This document shows positions 39,008-48,063 of a DNA stretch of 63,048 nucleotides, piece by piece. The translations under genes and the position numbers were made by a program. Numbering within the stretch: position 1 is the stretch's first letter; each line of letters starts with the position of its first letter. Location: positions 1 through 63,048 of the forward strand of contig JAHITZ010000042.1 of the NCBI GenBank assembly GCA_018817405.1, read 5' to 3'. The notes under the pieces were generated by a model, which saw only the letters and a list, made by a program, of their open reading frames with translations, made no database searches and was not told where the DNA came from. The DNA comes from Nanobdellota archaeon. Its GTDB lineage: Archaea > Nanobdellota > Nanobdellia > Pacearchaeales > GW2011-AR1.

Positions 39008-39799
39008 ATGACAAACAAAAAAACCGAAGACTTGCCGGCGTGTTGCCAACCGAAGAAAGATAAGGAAGGCAATATCAAGCAAGGACTTATTTATGGTTTG
39101 ATTCCCCATATTGGGTGCATTGCATTTATTATAGGAAGTGTTTTAGGTGTTACAGTTTTAATGCAGTTTTTCAAACCTATTTTGATGAATAGATATTTCT
39201 TTCATGCACTAATGGGAGTATCTATTGGTTTTGCTACACTTTCTTCTGTGATATATTTGAAGAAACATAAGCTGTTAAACAAAGAAGGTATAAAGAAAAA
39301 GAAGAGTTATCTATTTGGAATGTATGGTTCTACTATAGGAATAAATCTTGTTTTGTTTTTGGTGATTTTTCCGATGTTAGCAAATGTTGGTGCGACTGGA
39401 AATGCTATTGCTAATTTAGATTATGGTGGTTTGCCTTTGATGGAACTGAGTGTTGATATTCCGTGCCCGGGTCATGCGCCATTAATAACAAGTGAGTTAA
39501 AAACTATTCAAGGTGTTGAAGATGTGAGGTTTAATTTCCCTAATGATTTGGAAGTTTTGTTTGATCCTGACTTGACTTCGAAAGAGGATATTTTGGCTCT
39601 GGAGGTTTTTGAGGAATATCCGGCCACTGTTACGAGAGAACCTACAACTCTTGGCGAGAGTTCTGGTGGGGTTGGAGATGGCGGCGTGAAGCAGGTGCAG
39701 CCACTTGCAGCTGGTTCTAGCGGAGGCTCTTGTGGAAGTCCAACTTGTGGGGGTGGCAGTAGCTGCGGTGGTGGATGCGGCGGAGGTTGCGGAGGTTAA
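39008..39799 (+). CDS. Membrane protein with HMA-like domain and Cys-Gly tail
   Basis: 263 residues. The N-terminus has a CC pair (LPACCQPKK), then four membrane helices (~27-135). A ferredoxin-like domain resembling heavy-metal-associated domains follows (VDIPCPGHAPLITSELKTIQ, GVEDVRFNFPNDLEVLFDP). The tail ends in repeated Cys-Gly clusters (CGSPTCGGGSSCGGGCGGGC). It probably binds or moves a soft metal such as copper. TATA GCTTAAATAAAAT is upstream. It is first in a row of metal genes to 43583. Confidence 0.8.
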   Translation: MTNKKTEDLPACCQPKKDKEGNIKQGLIYGLIPHIGCIAFIIGSVLGVTVLMQFFKPILMNRYFFHALMGVSIGFATLSSVIYLKKHKLLNKEGIKKKKSYLFGMYGSTIGINLVLFLVIFPMLANVGATGNAIANLDYGGLPLMELSVDIPCPGHAPLITSELKTIQGVEDVRFNFPNDLEVLFDPDLTSKEDILALEVFEEYPATVTREPTTLGESSGGVGDGGVKQVQPLAAGSSGGSCGSPTCGGGSSCGGGCGGGCGG

Positions 39800-39800
39800 G

Positions 39801-40259
39801 ATGAAAGTGAAGAAAACATATTTTTGGGGAGTATTGGTTTTGATTGTTTTAGGATTTTTCATATTTGGAAGGGGTGCGATTACAGGAAATGTGGTTGGCA
39901 CTGCTTCTGCTAATGAATTAAGTATTCCGCTGTCAGAAATATCAGCAGAAGCGAAGTGGTACGAGTCTGACATTGAGGGGACAAGAGTTAGGTACTTTGT
40001 TGTTAAGTCAAGCGATGGAACAATTAAGACTGCTTTTGATGCGTGCGACGTTTGCTATGGTTCGCGCAAGGGCTATAGACAGGAAGGGAATATGATGATT
40101 TGCAATAATTGTGGGAATAAGTATCCTATAACTGGGTTGGGAACTGAGAATAAAGCAGGCGGGGGATGTTGGCCAGGTTATTTACCAAGTAAGATTGTTG
40201 GGGATAACTTAGTTATCAAGAGTTCTGATATAGCGAAAGGTAAATATAGGTTTGAATAG
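39801..40259 (+). CDS. DUF2318-like membrane-anchored metal-binding protein
   Basis: 152 residues from ATG 39801, one base after the previous stop. An N-terminal membrane helix (FWGVLVLIVLGFFIFGRG) precedes a DUF2318-type domain: FDACDVCYGSRKGYRQEGN, then MICNNCGNKYP and GGGCWPGYLP. The CxxC pairs suit metal or redox binding. DUF2318 proteins commonly sit beside metal transport systems, as here. Confidence 0.85.
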   Translation: MKVKKTYFWGVLVLIVLGFFIFGRGAITGNVVGTASANELSIPLSEISAEAKWYESDIEGTRVRYFVVKSSDGTIKTAFDACDVCYGSRKGYRQEGNMMICNNCGNKYPITGLGTENKAGGGCWPGYLPSKIVGDNLVIKSSDIAKGKYRFE

Positions 40260-40276
40260 CAAAAGGTTTAAATAGC

Positions 40277-40303
40277 ACATATGTATCCTATTATCATATG
40301 ATA
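40277..40303 (+). promoter_or_regulatory. Palindromic operator candidates at the ArsR-like gene start
   Basis: TATCATATGATA (40292-40303) is a perfect 12-bp palindrome that contains the start ATG, and ACATATGT (40277-40284) is a perfect 8-bp palindrome 7 bases upstream. A TATA (GGTTTAAATAG, about 40265) lies just before. Binding of the ArsR-like protein here would block its own operon. Confidence 0.55.
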
Positions 40304-40669
40304 AACAAAAGCATATTAAAATCATGCCATAGCGAAGGTTACACAAACGAAGAACTTTACGCGGCGTACAAAATATTTTTTGGCACGTTAGTAAGCGAGC
40401 CAAGGCTGAAAATTATTAATCTTTTAAGGAAAGGAAAGAAGAATGTTTCAGAGATTGTCGAAGAATTTGGAATGGATCAAACTGCTGTTAGCCATAATCT
40501 GGCAAGGCTGCGAGAGTGTGGTTTTATTACCCTAGAGACAGAAGGAAAATATAGATACTACGCATTGAATGGGAAGACCATCAAACCCTTAATGGAAATA
40601 ATTGAAAAGCATATGGCGGGAAATTGCATTCATATTTTAAGGTCTCAAAAAAGCAAGGAGGAAAAATGA
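40298..40669 (+). CDS. ArsR-family metal-sensing repressor
   Basis: The 123-residue product has a winged-helix core at ~28-100 (SEPRLKIINLLRKGKKNVSE, EFGMDQTAVSHNLARLRECG, YALNG). Cysteines at about 10, in RECGF and in GNC near the end could form a metal site. It heads five more coupled genes for copper handling. Its start codon sits inside a palindrome, suggesting autoregulation. Confidence 0.88.
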   Translation: MINKSILKSCHSEGYTNEELYAAYKIFFGTLVSEPRLKIINLLRKGKKNVSEIVEEFGMDQTAVSHNLARLRECGFITLETEGKYRYYALNGKTIKPLMEIIEKHMAGNCIHILRSQKSKEEK

Positions 40670-41031
40670 AAGAGAAGAAATGTCCAATATGTTATGAAAA
40701 AGTGTATTCTGGAGTTGGGAAAGGATGCAAGATGTGTGGCATGGTATTGGAAGATAAGAGCAGAGATTTTTGTTCTAGACAGTGCAGAGTTAAGTATGAC
40801 AAGATAAAGTTTGGAAAGCCATTAGCAATGGTATTTGTTCTGATTAGTTTAATGGGTCTGGTTTCTGCTGATGTAGGTGATGGAGATTATGGCTGCGGCA
40901 TGATGTCCTGGTTTTATGGAGGGATGTCTGGAATAGGTTTTTTTGGTTGGATAATTCAAATTTTGATAATTGTTGCATTGGTTTTGTTTATTGTTTGGCT
41001 TGTTAAAAAAATTCAGAGAGGTAAGAAGTAA
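40666..41031 (+). CDS. Zinc-ribbon/TRASH-like metal protein with membrane tail
   Basis: 121 residues from ATG 40666, overlapping the repressor stop (ATGA) behind AGGAGG. The N-terminus has many cysteines (CPICYEKVY, CKMCGMVLE, FCSRQCRVKYDK), like YHS/TRASH metal domains. Two hydrophobic segments surround a Met/Gly/Cys-rich loop (GCGMMSWFYGGMSG), which could bind copper(I). It is tightly coupled to the next gene (TAATG). Confidence 0.75.
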   Translation: MKEKKCPICYEKVYSGVGKGCKMCGMVLEDKSRDFCSRQCRVKYDKIKFGKPLAMVFVLISLMGLVSADVGDGDYGCGMMSWFYGGMSGIGFFGWIIQILIIVALVLFIVWLVKKIQRGKK

Positions 41032-41426
41032 TGGGATACGGATTTAGCAGGAAAGTTGACTTGGAATTTACAGAGGCAGTTGAAAATGTGAAGGCTGCGT
41101 TGAAGAAAGAGGGATTTGGTGTTTTGACTGAGATAAATGTGAAAGAAACCCTGAAGAAGAAGTTGGATGTCGACTACGACAATTATCTAATCCTGGGGGC
41201 TTGCAATCCTCCCCTTGCTCATAAGGCTTTAGAATCAGAAAAGAATATCGGATTATTGCTGCCGTGCAACGTGATTGTTTATTCTCAAAACGGAGAGACA
41301 ATTGTTTCAGCGGTGAATCCAATGGAGGCTATGTCAATGGTTAAAAATGAAAAGCTCCAATGCGTTGCTAAAGAAGTTAGTGAGAAATTAAAGAGAGTTG
41401 TTGATAATTTGGGAGGTAAGAAATGA
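41031..41426 (+). CDS. DUF302-family protein
   Basis: The 131-residue product is a typical DUF302 domain: FTEAVENVKAALKKEGFGVL, YLILGACNPPLAHKALE, IGLLLPCNVIVYSQNGETIV, and AVNPMEAMSMV. Cysteines in GACNPP and LPCN are conserved in the family. The biochemical role is unknown, but DUF302 genes are frequent beside metal and redox genes. The stop overlaps the copper chaperone start. Confidence 0.9.
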   Translation: MGYGFSRKVDLEFTEAVENVKAALKKEGFGVLTEINVKETLKKKLDVDYDNYLILGACNPPLAHKALESEKNIGLLLPCNVIVYSQNGETIVSAVNPMEAMSMVKNEKLQCVAKEVSEKLKRVVDNLGGKK

Positions 41427-41641
41427 AAAAACTAAAGCTGACAATTGAAGGGATGCATTGTGCTTCTTGTGCTTCGAATGTTGAGAAAAGTTTGAAGAAA
41501 GTTAAAGGCGTTAAGGAAGTAACTGTGAGTGTGATGACTCATAAGGGTTTTGTTGAGGCTGATGATTCTACTAGCGAAGAGGAAATGAAAAATGCGGTTT
41601 CTAGAGCGGGGTTTAAAGTTGTTGAAGTACGGGTGGAATAA
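41423..41641 (+). CDS. copZ: Copper chaperone (heavy-metal-associated domain)
   Basis: A 72-residue stand-alone HMA domain with the metal motif GMHCASC at about residue 10-16 and the usual ferredoxin-like pattern ([29 protein letters not shown]). It probably hands Cu(I) to the P-type ATPase encoded one base downstream, which lacks its own N-terminal HMA domain. Confidence 0.9.
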   Translation: MKKLKLTIEGMHCASCASNVEKSLKKVKGVKEVTVSVMTHKGFVEADDSTSEEEMKNAVSRAGFKVVEVRVE

Positions 41642-41642
41642 A

Positions 41643-43583
41643 ATGGCTGAGGAAAAATCTATTGAAGAGAGAGAAATAGCGAGTTGGAAGAGAAAGTTGA
41701 TTGGTTCGTGGGTTTTGACTGTGCCGATTATGTTGATTATGTATTCTGGAATGGTTTTTGGCTTGTCTTTGGTTCCAATGAAATGGATGCCGATTGTTTT
41801 GCTTGTTCTTGCGTTTCCAGTCATTTTTATTTTTGGCTGGCAAACTATTAAGGCAGGAATGCGTGGGCTTGTGACGTTTTACTTTAACATGGATTCGTTG
41901 ATTGCTTTGGGAACTGTAATTGCATATATTACAGGGTTTTTGCATTTCTTTGGTTTGACACAGGATTATTCTGGAGTTAGTTCAATGATTATGTCTATTT
42001 TTGTTACAGGGAAATATATTGAATCGCGAGCGCGGGGCAGGGCCTCAAGTGAGATCAGAAAGCTTTTGGAATTGGGGGCGAAGAAGGCGCGAGTTTTGCG
42101 TGGAAAAGAGGAGATTGAGATTCCTATTTCTGATGTGAAGGTTGGGGATGTTATGATTGTGAAACCTGGGGAGAAAATTCCGACTGATGGAGTTGTTGTT
42201 AGGGAGGAGAGTTCAGTGGATGAGAGCATGGTTACTGGAGAGAGTCTGCCTGTTGATAAAACCAAGGGGGGCAATGTGATTGGAGCGACTGTTAATCAGG
42301 ATGGTGTTTTGTATATTAAGGCGACAAAAGTTGGAAAAGATACGTTTTTGGCGAATATTATCAAGTTAGTTGAGGAGGCTCAAGGGACAAAGGTTCCGAT
42401 TCAGAAAGTGGCTGATAAGATTACGAGTGTTTTTGTTCCGATAATTTTGATGCTGGCTGTTTTGACGTTTGTTAATTGGATGATATTTACGCAGGATGTT
42501 AGTAGGTCGATTGGGGTTGCGATTGCAGTTTTGGTTATTGCGTGTCCGTGTTCATTGGGATTGGCAACGCCGATTGCGCTGATGGTTGGTTCTGGCATGG
42601 GCGCTAAACGAGGGATATTGATTAGGAAAGGTGAAGCGATTCAGACTATGAAGGAAGTTAAGACAATTGTGTTTGACAAAACAGGCACGATAACAAAAGG
42701 AAAACCAGAGGTTGTGGATGTTTATACTGTTGGGAAAATTAAGAAGGATTATTTGTTGGAAACTGCGGCGAGTTTGGAGAAGTTGTCTGAACATCCAATT
42801 GCGCGGGCGATTGTTTCATTTGTTGATGGGAAGAAACTGAAAGAAGTAAAGAAGTTTAAGATTTTACGTGGTCGCGGGTTACAGGGAGAAATTGGTAAGA
42901 AAAAAATAGTTATTGGTAATCAGACATTGATGAAGGAACAGAAGATTTTAGTTAAGGGTATTGAGGCGAAGATAGGAGAGTTTGAGGAGGATGGTAAAAC
43001 AACCATAATTGTTTCTGAAAATGGAAAGGTGATCGGTGCGATTGCTGTTGCTGATGCTGTTAAAGAGGACTCTCTTGAGGCTGTTAAGAAATTGAATGAT
43101 TCTGGTTATAAGACGGTGATGATCACAGGGGATAATGAAAGAACGGCTTTGGCAATTGCAAAGCAAGTTGGTATTAAATATACCATTGCGAATGTTCTGC
43201 CAGGGGATAAGGCTAAGAAAGTTGAGGAATTGCAAAAGAGTGGAATGGTTGCGTTTGTGGGGGATGGAATTAATGATGCGCCTGCGTTGAAGCAAGCTAA
43301 TGTTGGGATTGCGATGGGCACGGGCACAGACATTGCAATTGAGGCAGGAGATATTGTTTTAGCTAAAGGTTCTTTGATGGGTGTTGTGCAAGCGATTAAC
43401 TTGTCGCGTGCGACTTTTGGGAAGATTAAGCAGAATTTGTTCTGGGTGTTTGCTTATAATGTAGTTGCGATTCCGTTGGCTGTTGCGGGTTTGTTGCATC
43501 CGGTGATTGCGGAGATTGCTATGGCTGCATCGAGTATTACTGTTGTGGGGAATGCTAATTTGTTGCGGAGAAGGAAGATCTAA
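41643..43583 (+). CDS. copA: Copper-exporting P1B-type ATPase
   Basis: 646 residues from ATG 41643. Membrane metal site [11 protein letters not shown] (~299-309), phosphorylation site [11 protein letters not shown] (D ~345), nucleotide-site SEHPIARAI, and hinge [14 protein letters not shown] is typical of Cu(I)/Ag(I) pumps (CopA group). No N-terminal HMA domain: the chaperone is a separate gene immediately upstream. It is last in the metal operon. Confidence 0.93.
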   Translation: MAEEKSIEEREIASWKRKLIGSWVLTVPIMLIMYSGMVFGLSLVPMKWMPIVLLVLAFPVIFIFGWQTIKAGMRGLVTFYFNMDSLIALGTVIAYITGFLHFFGLTQDYSGVSSMIMSIFVTGKYIESRARGRASSEIRKLLELGAKKARVLRGKEEIEIPISDVKVGDVMIVKPGEKIPTDGVVVREESSVDESMVTGESLPVDKTKGGNVIGATVNQDGVLYIKATKVGKDTFLANIIKLVEEAQGTKVPIQKVADKITSVFVPIILMLAVLTFVNWMIFTQDVSRSIGVAIAVLVIACPCSLGLATPIALMVGSGMGAKRGILIRKGEAIQTMKEVKTIVFDKTGTITKGKPEVVDVYTVGKIKKDYLLETAASLEKLSEHPIARAIVSFVDGKKLKEVKKFKILRGRGLQGEIGKKKIVIGNQTLMKEQKILVKGIEAKIGEFEEDGKTTIIVSENGKVIGAIAVADAVKEDSLEAVKKLNDSGYKTVMITGDNERTALAIAKQVGIKYTIANVLPGDKAKKVEELQKSGMVAFVGDGINDAPALKQANVGIAMGTGTDIAIEAGDIVLAKGSLMGVVQAINLSRATFGKIKQNLFWVFAYNVVAIPLAVAGLLHPVIAEIAMAASSITVVGNANLLRRRKI

Positions 43584-43628
43584 TTTCCCATTAGATAAAT
43601 TTAAAAGCAGTTTATTATTGGAGTGGGA

Positions 43629-43721
43629 ATGGGAAAGGCAAAAAAACAATCTATAAAGATGGCTAAGAGAAGGTCGAGACGGAATAGGAAGAGGAATATT
43701 AATCTAAAGAGAAGGGGTTGA
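43629..43721 (+). CDS. Tiny very basic protein (30 residues)
   Basis: ATG 43629 opens 30 codons, more than half Lys/Arg (MGKAKKQSIKMAKRRSRRNR...). A TATA-like AAATTTAAAAG is about 27 bases upstream, so it is likely leaderless and expressed. Its size and charge recall tiny ribosome-bound proteins such as eL41, but the sequence does not clearly match any. Confidence 0.5.
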   Translation: MGKAKKQSIKMAKRRSRRNRKRNINLKRRG

Positions 43722-43822
43722 TTTTTGTCTAGATTTTAAATTGTCTCCCTGTTCAAGAGATAACACCAAAACCCAAGGTTTTTATAATTCTTTGACTGTC
43801 TTATTTATGAAAGAGAGGTAAT

Positions 43823-45727
43823 ATGGCTGAAGTAGAGCAACTTATAAATGTAGCGCATGTTCTAAAACGAGACGTAGCTGAAATGACGACGGCTGCTGGC
43901 TCGGGGCATCCGAGTTCGTGTTTTTCGTGTGCTGAGATAATGGCTGCGCTGTTTTTCCATGAGATGAAATATAATCCTAAGGATCCAAACAATTTAGATA
44001 ATGATGAGTTTATTTTGAGCAAGGGTCACGCTGCTCCGATATTATATTCTTCTTTGTTTAGGGCGGGATGTATTAAGGATGATTTGAAAAAACTGAGGAA
44101 GTTGACCAGTAATTTGGAAGGGCACCCGATGCCTACAAGCTCTTTTAGAAAAAGACCTTCTAGGAGTTCAGAAAACTACAATAGGAGTTCCCAGAACTCA
44201 AACCCCCATCGCGGACTTAAGTGGGTGAAGGTTGCGACTGGGTCGCTCGGGCAGGGTGCTTCGATTGGGATTGGCATGGCTTTGGCTGCGAAACTACATG
44301 GCAGAAAATATCGGACGTATGTTTTAATGGGGGACAGTGAGATGGCTGAAGGAAGCGTGTATGAGGCTTTGCAGTTGGCGCCGTATTATAATTTGAATAA
44401 CCTGTGTATTATTATTGATGCTAATAGGCTGGGGCAGAGCGGCGAGACAATGGTGGGGCATGATATACAAAGATATGTTGATGGGATTAAGACGTTTAAG
44501 TGGCATGCGATTGCAGTTGATGGGCATGATATTGGGCAATTGATTGGGGCGTTTGGTGTGGCGCGGAAAGTGGCGATGCCGACTGCGATTATTGCGAAGA
44601 CTAAGAAGGGCAATGGCGTGAGTTTTATGGAGAACAAAGAGGATTGGCACGGGAAGGCTATGAATTCTGAAGAATTGAAAAAAGCGTTGAAGGAAATCCC
44701 TAATGTTAAGATGCCTAAAATTAAAATTGAGAGTCCGAAGGAGATTGAGGTTTCTAAAAACAAAAAGAGTAGGGTTAAGACCAGTCAGTATGAGCTTGGA
44801 GGCTTTGTTTCAACTAGGATGGCTTATGGGAAAGCGCTTGCTAATTTAGCTGTGTCAGATCCGAATGTGATTGTTGTTGATGCAGAGGTTAGTAATTCAA
44901 CGCACTCTGGTGAGGTTAGGAAAGTAAGGCCTGGGCAGTTTATCGAAGCGTTTATTGCGGAACAGGATATGGTTAGTATTTGTCTTGGCCTCAGTAAAAA
45001 AGGATTTAATGTTTTTGGCTCGACGTTTGCTGCTTTTCTTTCTAGGGCGCATGACCAAATAAAGATGAGTGCTTTGTCTTCTGGCGATTTTACAATTTGC
45101 GGTTCGCATGCTGGCGTTTCGATTGGGGAAGACGGAGCATCACAAATGGGCTTGGAAGACATAGCTATGTTTAGAGCGCTGCCTGAGAGCATTGTTTTGT
45201 ATCCTTCAGACGGGATTTCTACTGAGAAGATTGTATATTTGGCAGCGAAGACGAAAGGCTTGAAATACATTAGAACGACTCGTGGGAAGACCCCTGTTGT
45301 TTACAATGAAAAAGAAGAGTTTAAGGTTGGAGACTTTAAAGTTCTAAAACAGGGTAAGAAGGACAAGGTTGTTTTGGTTGGTGCAGGAATCACGCTGCAT
45401 GAGTGTTTGCAAGCTCATGAAGCGTTGAAGAAAAAGAGAATTAATAGCGCGGTTGTTGATTTGTATTGTGTGAAGCCTTTTGATTCTAAGAAATTTATTG
45501 ATTTTGTGAAGAAGCATGGGAAAAAAGTTGTTGTTTCTGAAGACCATTATGAAGAGGGAGGAATCGGTGAGATGCTTGCAGAGGAATTGGAAAATACTGG
45601 AATTGAGATTTCACATTTGGCTGTTAGGGAAATTCCACATTCTGGCAAAAGCAAGGAGTTGTTAGAGAAATATGGGGTTGATAAGAAGGCTATTGTTAAA
45701 GCTGCGAAGAAATTGTGTGTTATCTGA
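43823..45727 (+). CDS. tkt: Transketolase (single-chain) with an insertion
   Basis: The 634-residue transketolase moves two-carbon units in the non-oxidative pentose pathway. TPP-binding: GSLGQGASIG, MGDSEMAEGSVYEALQLA and IIDANRLGQSGETM. The pyrimidine domain (FIAEQDMV) and C-terminal domain follow. Many archaea split it into two genes; here it is one. Between LEGHP and VATGSLGQG, where the family has a short loop, there is an extra Ser/Arg/Asn-rich stretch (~104-132). Confidence 0.93.
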   Translation: MAEVEQLINVAHVLKRDVAEMTTAAGSGHPSSCFSCAEIMAALFFHEMKYNPKDPNNLDNDEFILSKGHAAPILYSSLFRAGCIKDDLKKLRKLTSNLEGHPMPTSSFRKRPSRSSENYNRSSQNSNPHRGLKWVKVATGSLGQGASIGIGMALAAKLHGRKYRTYVLMGDSEMAEGSVYEALQLAPYYNLNNLCIIIDANRLGQSGETMVGHDIQRYVDGIKTFKWHAIAVDGHDIGQLIGAFGVARKVAMPTAIIAKTKKGNGVSFMENKEDWHGKAMNSEELKKALKEIPNVKMPKIKIESPKEIEVSKNKKSRVKTSQYELGGFVSTRMAYGKALANLAVSDPNVIVVDAEVSNSTHSGEVRKVRPGQFIEAFIAEQDMVSICLGLSKKGFNVFGSTFAAFLSRAHDQIKMSALSSGDFTICGSHAGVSIGEDGASQMGLEDIAMFRALPESIVLYPSDGISTEKIVYLAAKTKGLKYIRTTRGKTPVVYNEKEEFKVGDFKVLKQGKKDKVVLVGAGITLHECLQAHEALKKKRINSAVVDLYCVKPFDSKKFIDFVKKHGKKVVVSEDHYEEGGIGEMLAEELENTGIEISHLAVREIPHSGKSKELLEKYGVDKKAIVKAAKKLCVI

Positions 45728-45840
45728 TTAATTATGTCTGGAAATGATTGTTGTAATGTTTGGTTAGAGCGTTTGATTTACATTGTTCGCTTGTTTTTAA
45801 AAATGAGAAAGTTTAAAAAAAAGGTTTTTCTTGTAGGGAT

Positions 45841-46725
45841 ATGAAAAAGAGTGTTATTGGTCTTGTGGTACTGGTGTTTGTTTTGTTTTTTAATGTTGGT
45901 TTTGCAAGTGCTAAGCAATGCGGTTTAAATATTTCGGTGGTCAATCAAGATCCTTATCCTGCTGTTCCAGGAGGATATGTTAAGGTTGTGTTTCAGATGA
46001 ATGGTGTTGATAACCCTGAGTGTGGAGAAGTTGGTTTTGAGATAGTAGAAAATTTTCCTTTTTCTTTGGACGAAGGAGAACCAGCGCGTGTTGATATAGG
46101 CAGTGGGACTCATATAAGAAACTTTAGGTCTTTTTGGCTTATACCTTATGAATTAAGGATACATGAAAATGCACTTGACGGAAACAACCCTGTTGATGTT
46201 GTAGTTTATCATGACCAAGGGAGGACTAAAAGTTTATCTAAAATAGAACAATTCGATATAAATATTGAAACTGCTGATGTGGATTTTGAGATTTCTATAA
46301 AAGAGTATGAAACCAGCACGAACACCATAACTTTTGAGATACTTAATGTTGGCGAGAATGACGTTGAGGCTTTAACTTTGGAAATCCCCAAGCAAGACAA
46401 CATAGCGGTCAAGGGAAGCAACAGAAATATCATAGGAGACCTGGATTCAAATGAGGACACAACTGCGAAATTTGAAGCAATACCTCAGAATGGAGAGATA
46501 GAGGTAAGCATAATCTATACTAATAAAATTGACGAACGAAGAATGCTGACAAAGAGGGTTGTTTATGACTCTTCTTACTTCACAGACAGGAAGGCGGAGG
46601 AGATTAAGCCTAAATCCGCGTACTTTTATTTGTTCTGGGTTTTTGTGGTTTTATGGGTGGTTTTGTGGTTTAGGAAAAGATGGAAGAGGAAGAAGTTGAA
46701 GGAGAGGGAGAGGAGAAGGAAGTAA
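45841..46725 (+). CDS. Secreted Ig-like protein with C-terminal membrane anchor
   Basis: The 294-residue product has a signal peptide (VIGLVVLVFVLFFNVGFASA), one or two beta-sandwich domains with a CARDB-like motif (NTITFEILNVGENDVEALTL), a membrane helix (YFYLFWVFVVLWVVLWF) and a basic cytoplasmic end. It has the same architecture as 54952 and, larger, 16566. The function is unknown, probably at the cell surface. TATA GTTTAAAAAAAAGG is just upstream. Confidence 0.8.
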   Translation: MKKSVIGLVVLVFVLFFNVGFASAKQCGLNISVVNQDPYPAVPGGYVKVVFQMNGVDNPECGEVGFEIVENFPFSLDEGEPARVDIGSGTHIRNFRSFWLIPYELRIHENALDGNNPVDVVVYHDQGRTKSLSKIEQFDINIETADVDFEISIKEYETSTNTITFEILNVGENDVEALTLEIPKQDNIAVKGSNRNIIGDLDSNEDTTAKFEAIPQNGEIEVSIIYTNKIDERRMLTKRVVYDSSYFTDRKAEEIKPKSAYFYLFWVFVVLWVVLWFRKRWKRKKLKERERRRK

Positions 46726-46838
46726 TTATTGTTTTTCTTTGAAATACCCCACAACATATTGAAGTTGGCCATAAATCCCCGATATATCTTTTGTTGTTTA
46801 TCATTCGAGCAATTGACCTCTCGGAGAAAACAGAATCA

Positions 46839-47987
46839 TCAATTTATTAATTCTTCAAAAACTTTGCTGTATTTTATGCCGACGTTTTTCCAGGTCATTT
46901 GTCTTGTGAATTCATAGTTGTTCATTTCAAGAAATCTTCTTTGTTCAGAGTTTGACAGCATGGAAATTATTGCTTCTGTAAATTCCTCTGGTTTATCGTA
47001 ATCGACGATTAATCCGTTTTTTTCTTTGATAATATCCATTGCGTGTGGGAATGGTGTTGATATGACTGCACGACCGCAACCCATCGCATAAACCAAGGTT
47101 CCTGAAGTTATTTGCTCTGGGTTTTGTGATGTGGACATGTAAATATCTGAAGCCTTTAGATAATTTATTATTTTTTCAGTTGGGACATATTTGTTGTGAA
47201 AAGCGACGTTGTTTTCTAAACCTAAATTTTTTATTTTTTTAATTAATGAATCTCTATAAGTTTCACCTTCTTCTTCCATAACTCCTGGATGTGTTGCTCC
47301 GACAATTAAGTACAGGGCATTTGGAAATCTCCTTACAACTTCTGGAAGAGAGTCGATAACATATTCGTATCCTTTCCCGGGGCCGACCATTCCGAATGAA
47401 GACAAAACTAATTTGTCTGAAAGGTTTAGTTTGTTTTTGTATGAAAATTGTGATTCAAAATTCACCTCTGGAATTCCGTGGTGGATTATTGAGATTGGAG
47501 TTTCAACTTGATATTCTTGGCGAAGAATTTCAACAGCTTTGTCTGTCATGACAACAATGTTCTTGACTCGCTTTGATATTGCTATTACTAATTTTTTAAT
47601 TTCATCGTGTGGAGTTGGGAAGACAGAGTGAAAAGTTATGATTGCTGGTTTTTTCAAGTGATCTAGAAAAGGAAGAGGATGGCAGGATTGTTCTCCGCAG
47701 AAAAGTCCGAACTCGTGCTGGATGCAGACGGCTTTTACTGATTCGTTGCTGTTGATATGATTTGCAATCTTTATGTATTGATCATAATCGTACGCCTTTA
47801 ATTTGTAGAGGACTTTGTCTGAATATTCATATGTATTTGAAGGGTCGTTGAGAGCGAGAATTTTTGTTTGGAATTTTTGAGACGTGTCTATTGCGTTTGT
47901 CAAGTCTCTCGTGAATGTGGCTATGCCGCACTGCCTAGGAGGATAAGATGACATGAACAAAGCTATTGGAAGATTATCACTATTCAT
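46839..47987 (-). CDS. GT4-family glycosyltransferase
   Basis: 382 residues with a GT-B fold. N-terminal motif PPRQCGIATFTRDLTNAI (acceptor side), the C-terminal sugar-nucleotide domain with VLSSFGMVGPGKGYEYVIDS, and MSTSQNPEQITSGTLVYAMG. The usual E-x7-E is changed to an EQITSGTLVYA form. The substrate is unknown. Divergent from nagB with AT-rich promoters between. Confidence 0.88.
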   Translation of the reverse strand: MNSDNLPIALFMSSYPPRQCGIATFTRDLTNAIDTSQKFQTKILALNDPSNTYEYSDKVLYKLKAYDYDQYIKIANHINSNESVKAVCIQHEFGLFCGEQSCHPLPFLDHLKKPAIITFHSVFPTPHDEIKKLVIAISKRVKNIVVMTDKAVEILRQEYQVETPISIIHHGIPEVNFESQFSYKNKLNLSDKLVLSSFGMVGPGKGYEYVIDSLPEVVRRFPNALYLIVGATHPGVMEEEGETYRDSLIKKIKNLGLENNVAFHNKYVPTEKIINYLKASDIYMSTSQNPEQITSGTLVYAMGCGRAVISTPFPHAMDIIKEKNGLIVDYDKPEEFTEAIISMLSNSEQRRFLEMNNYEFTRQMTWKNVGIKYSKVFEELIN

Positions 47988-48063
47988 AGAGAAGTATTTA
48001 TTAAATTGAAGTTAAAAACATTTAGATATAAAATTATATAAACTAAATCCTATTTTTAGAAAG

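Noticed and set aside
39497-39973. 158-residue minus-strand frame
   Set aside because: It is antisense to the metal operon, and its Thr/Ala/Ser-rich content mirrors the Cys-Gly tail codons of the real gene.
44324-45270. Several long minus-strand frames in transketolase
   Set aside because: They are antisense to a clear full-length enzyme and have no promoters.
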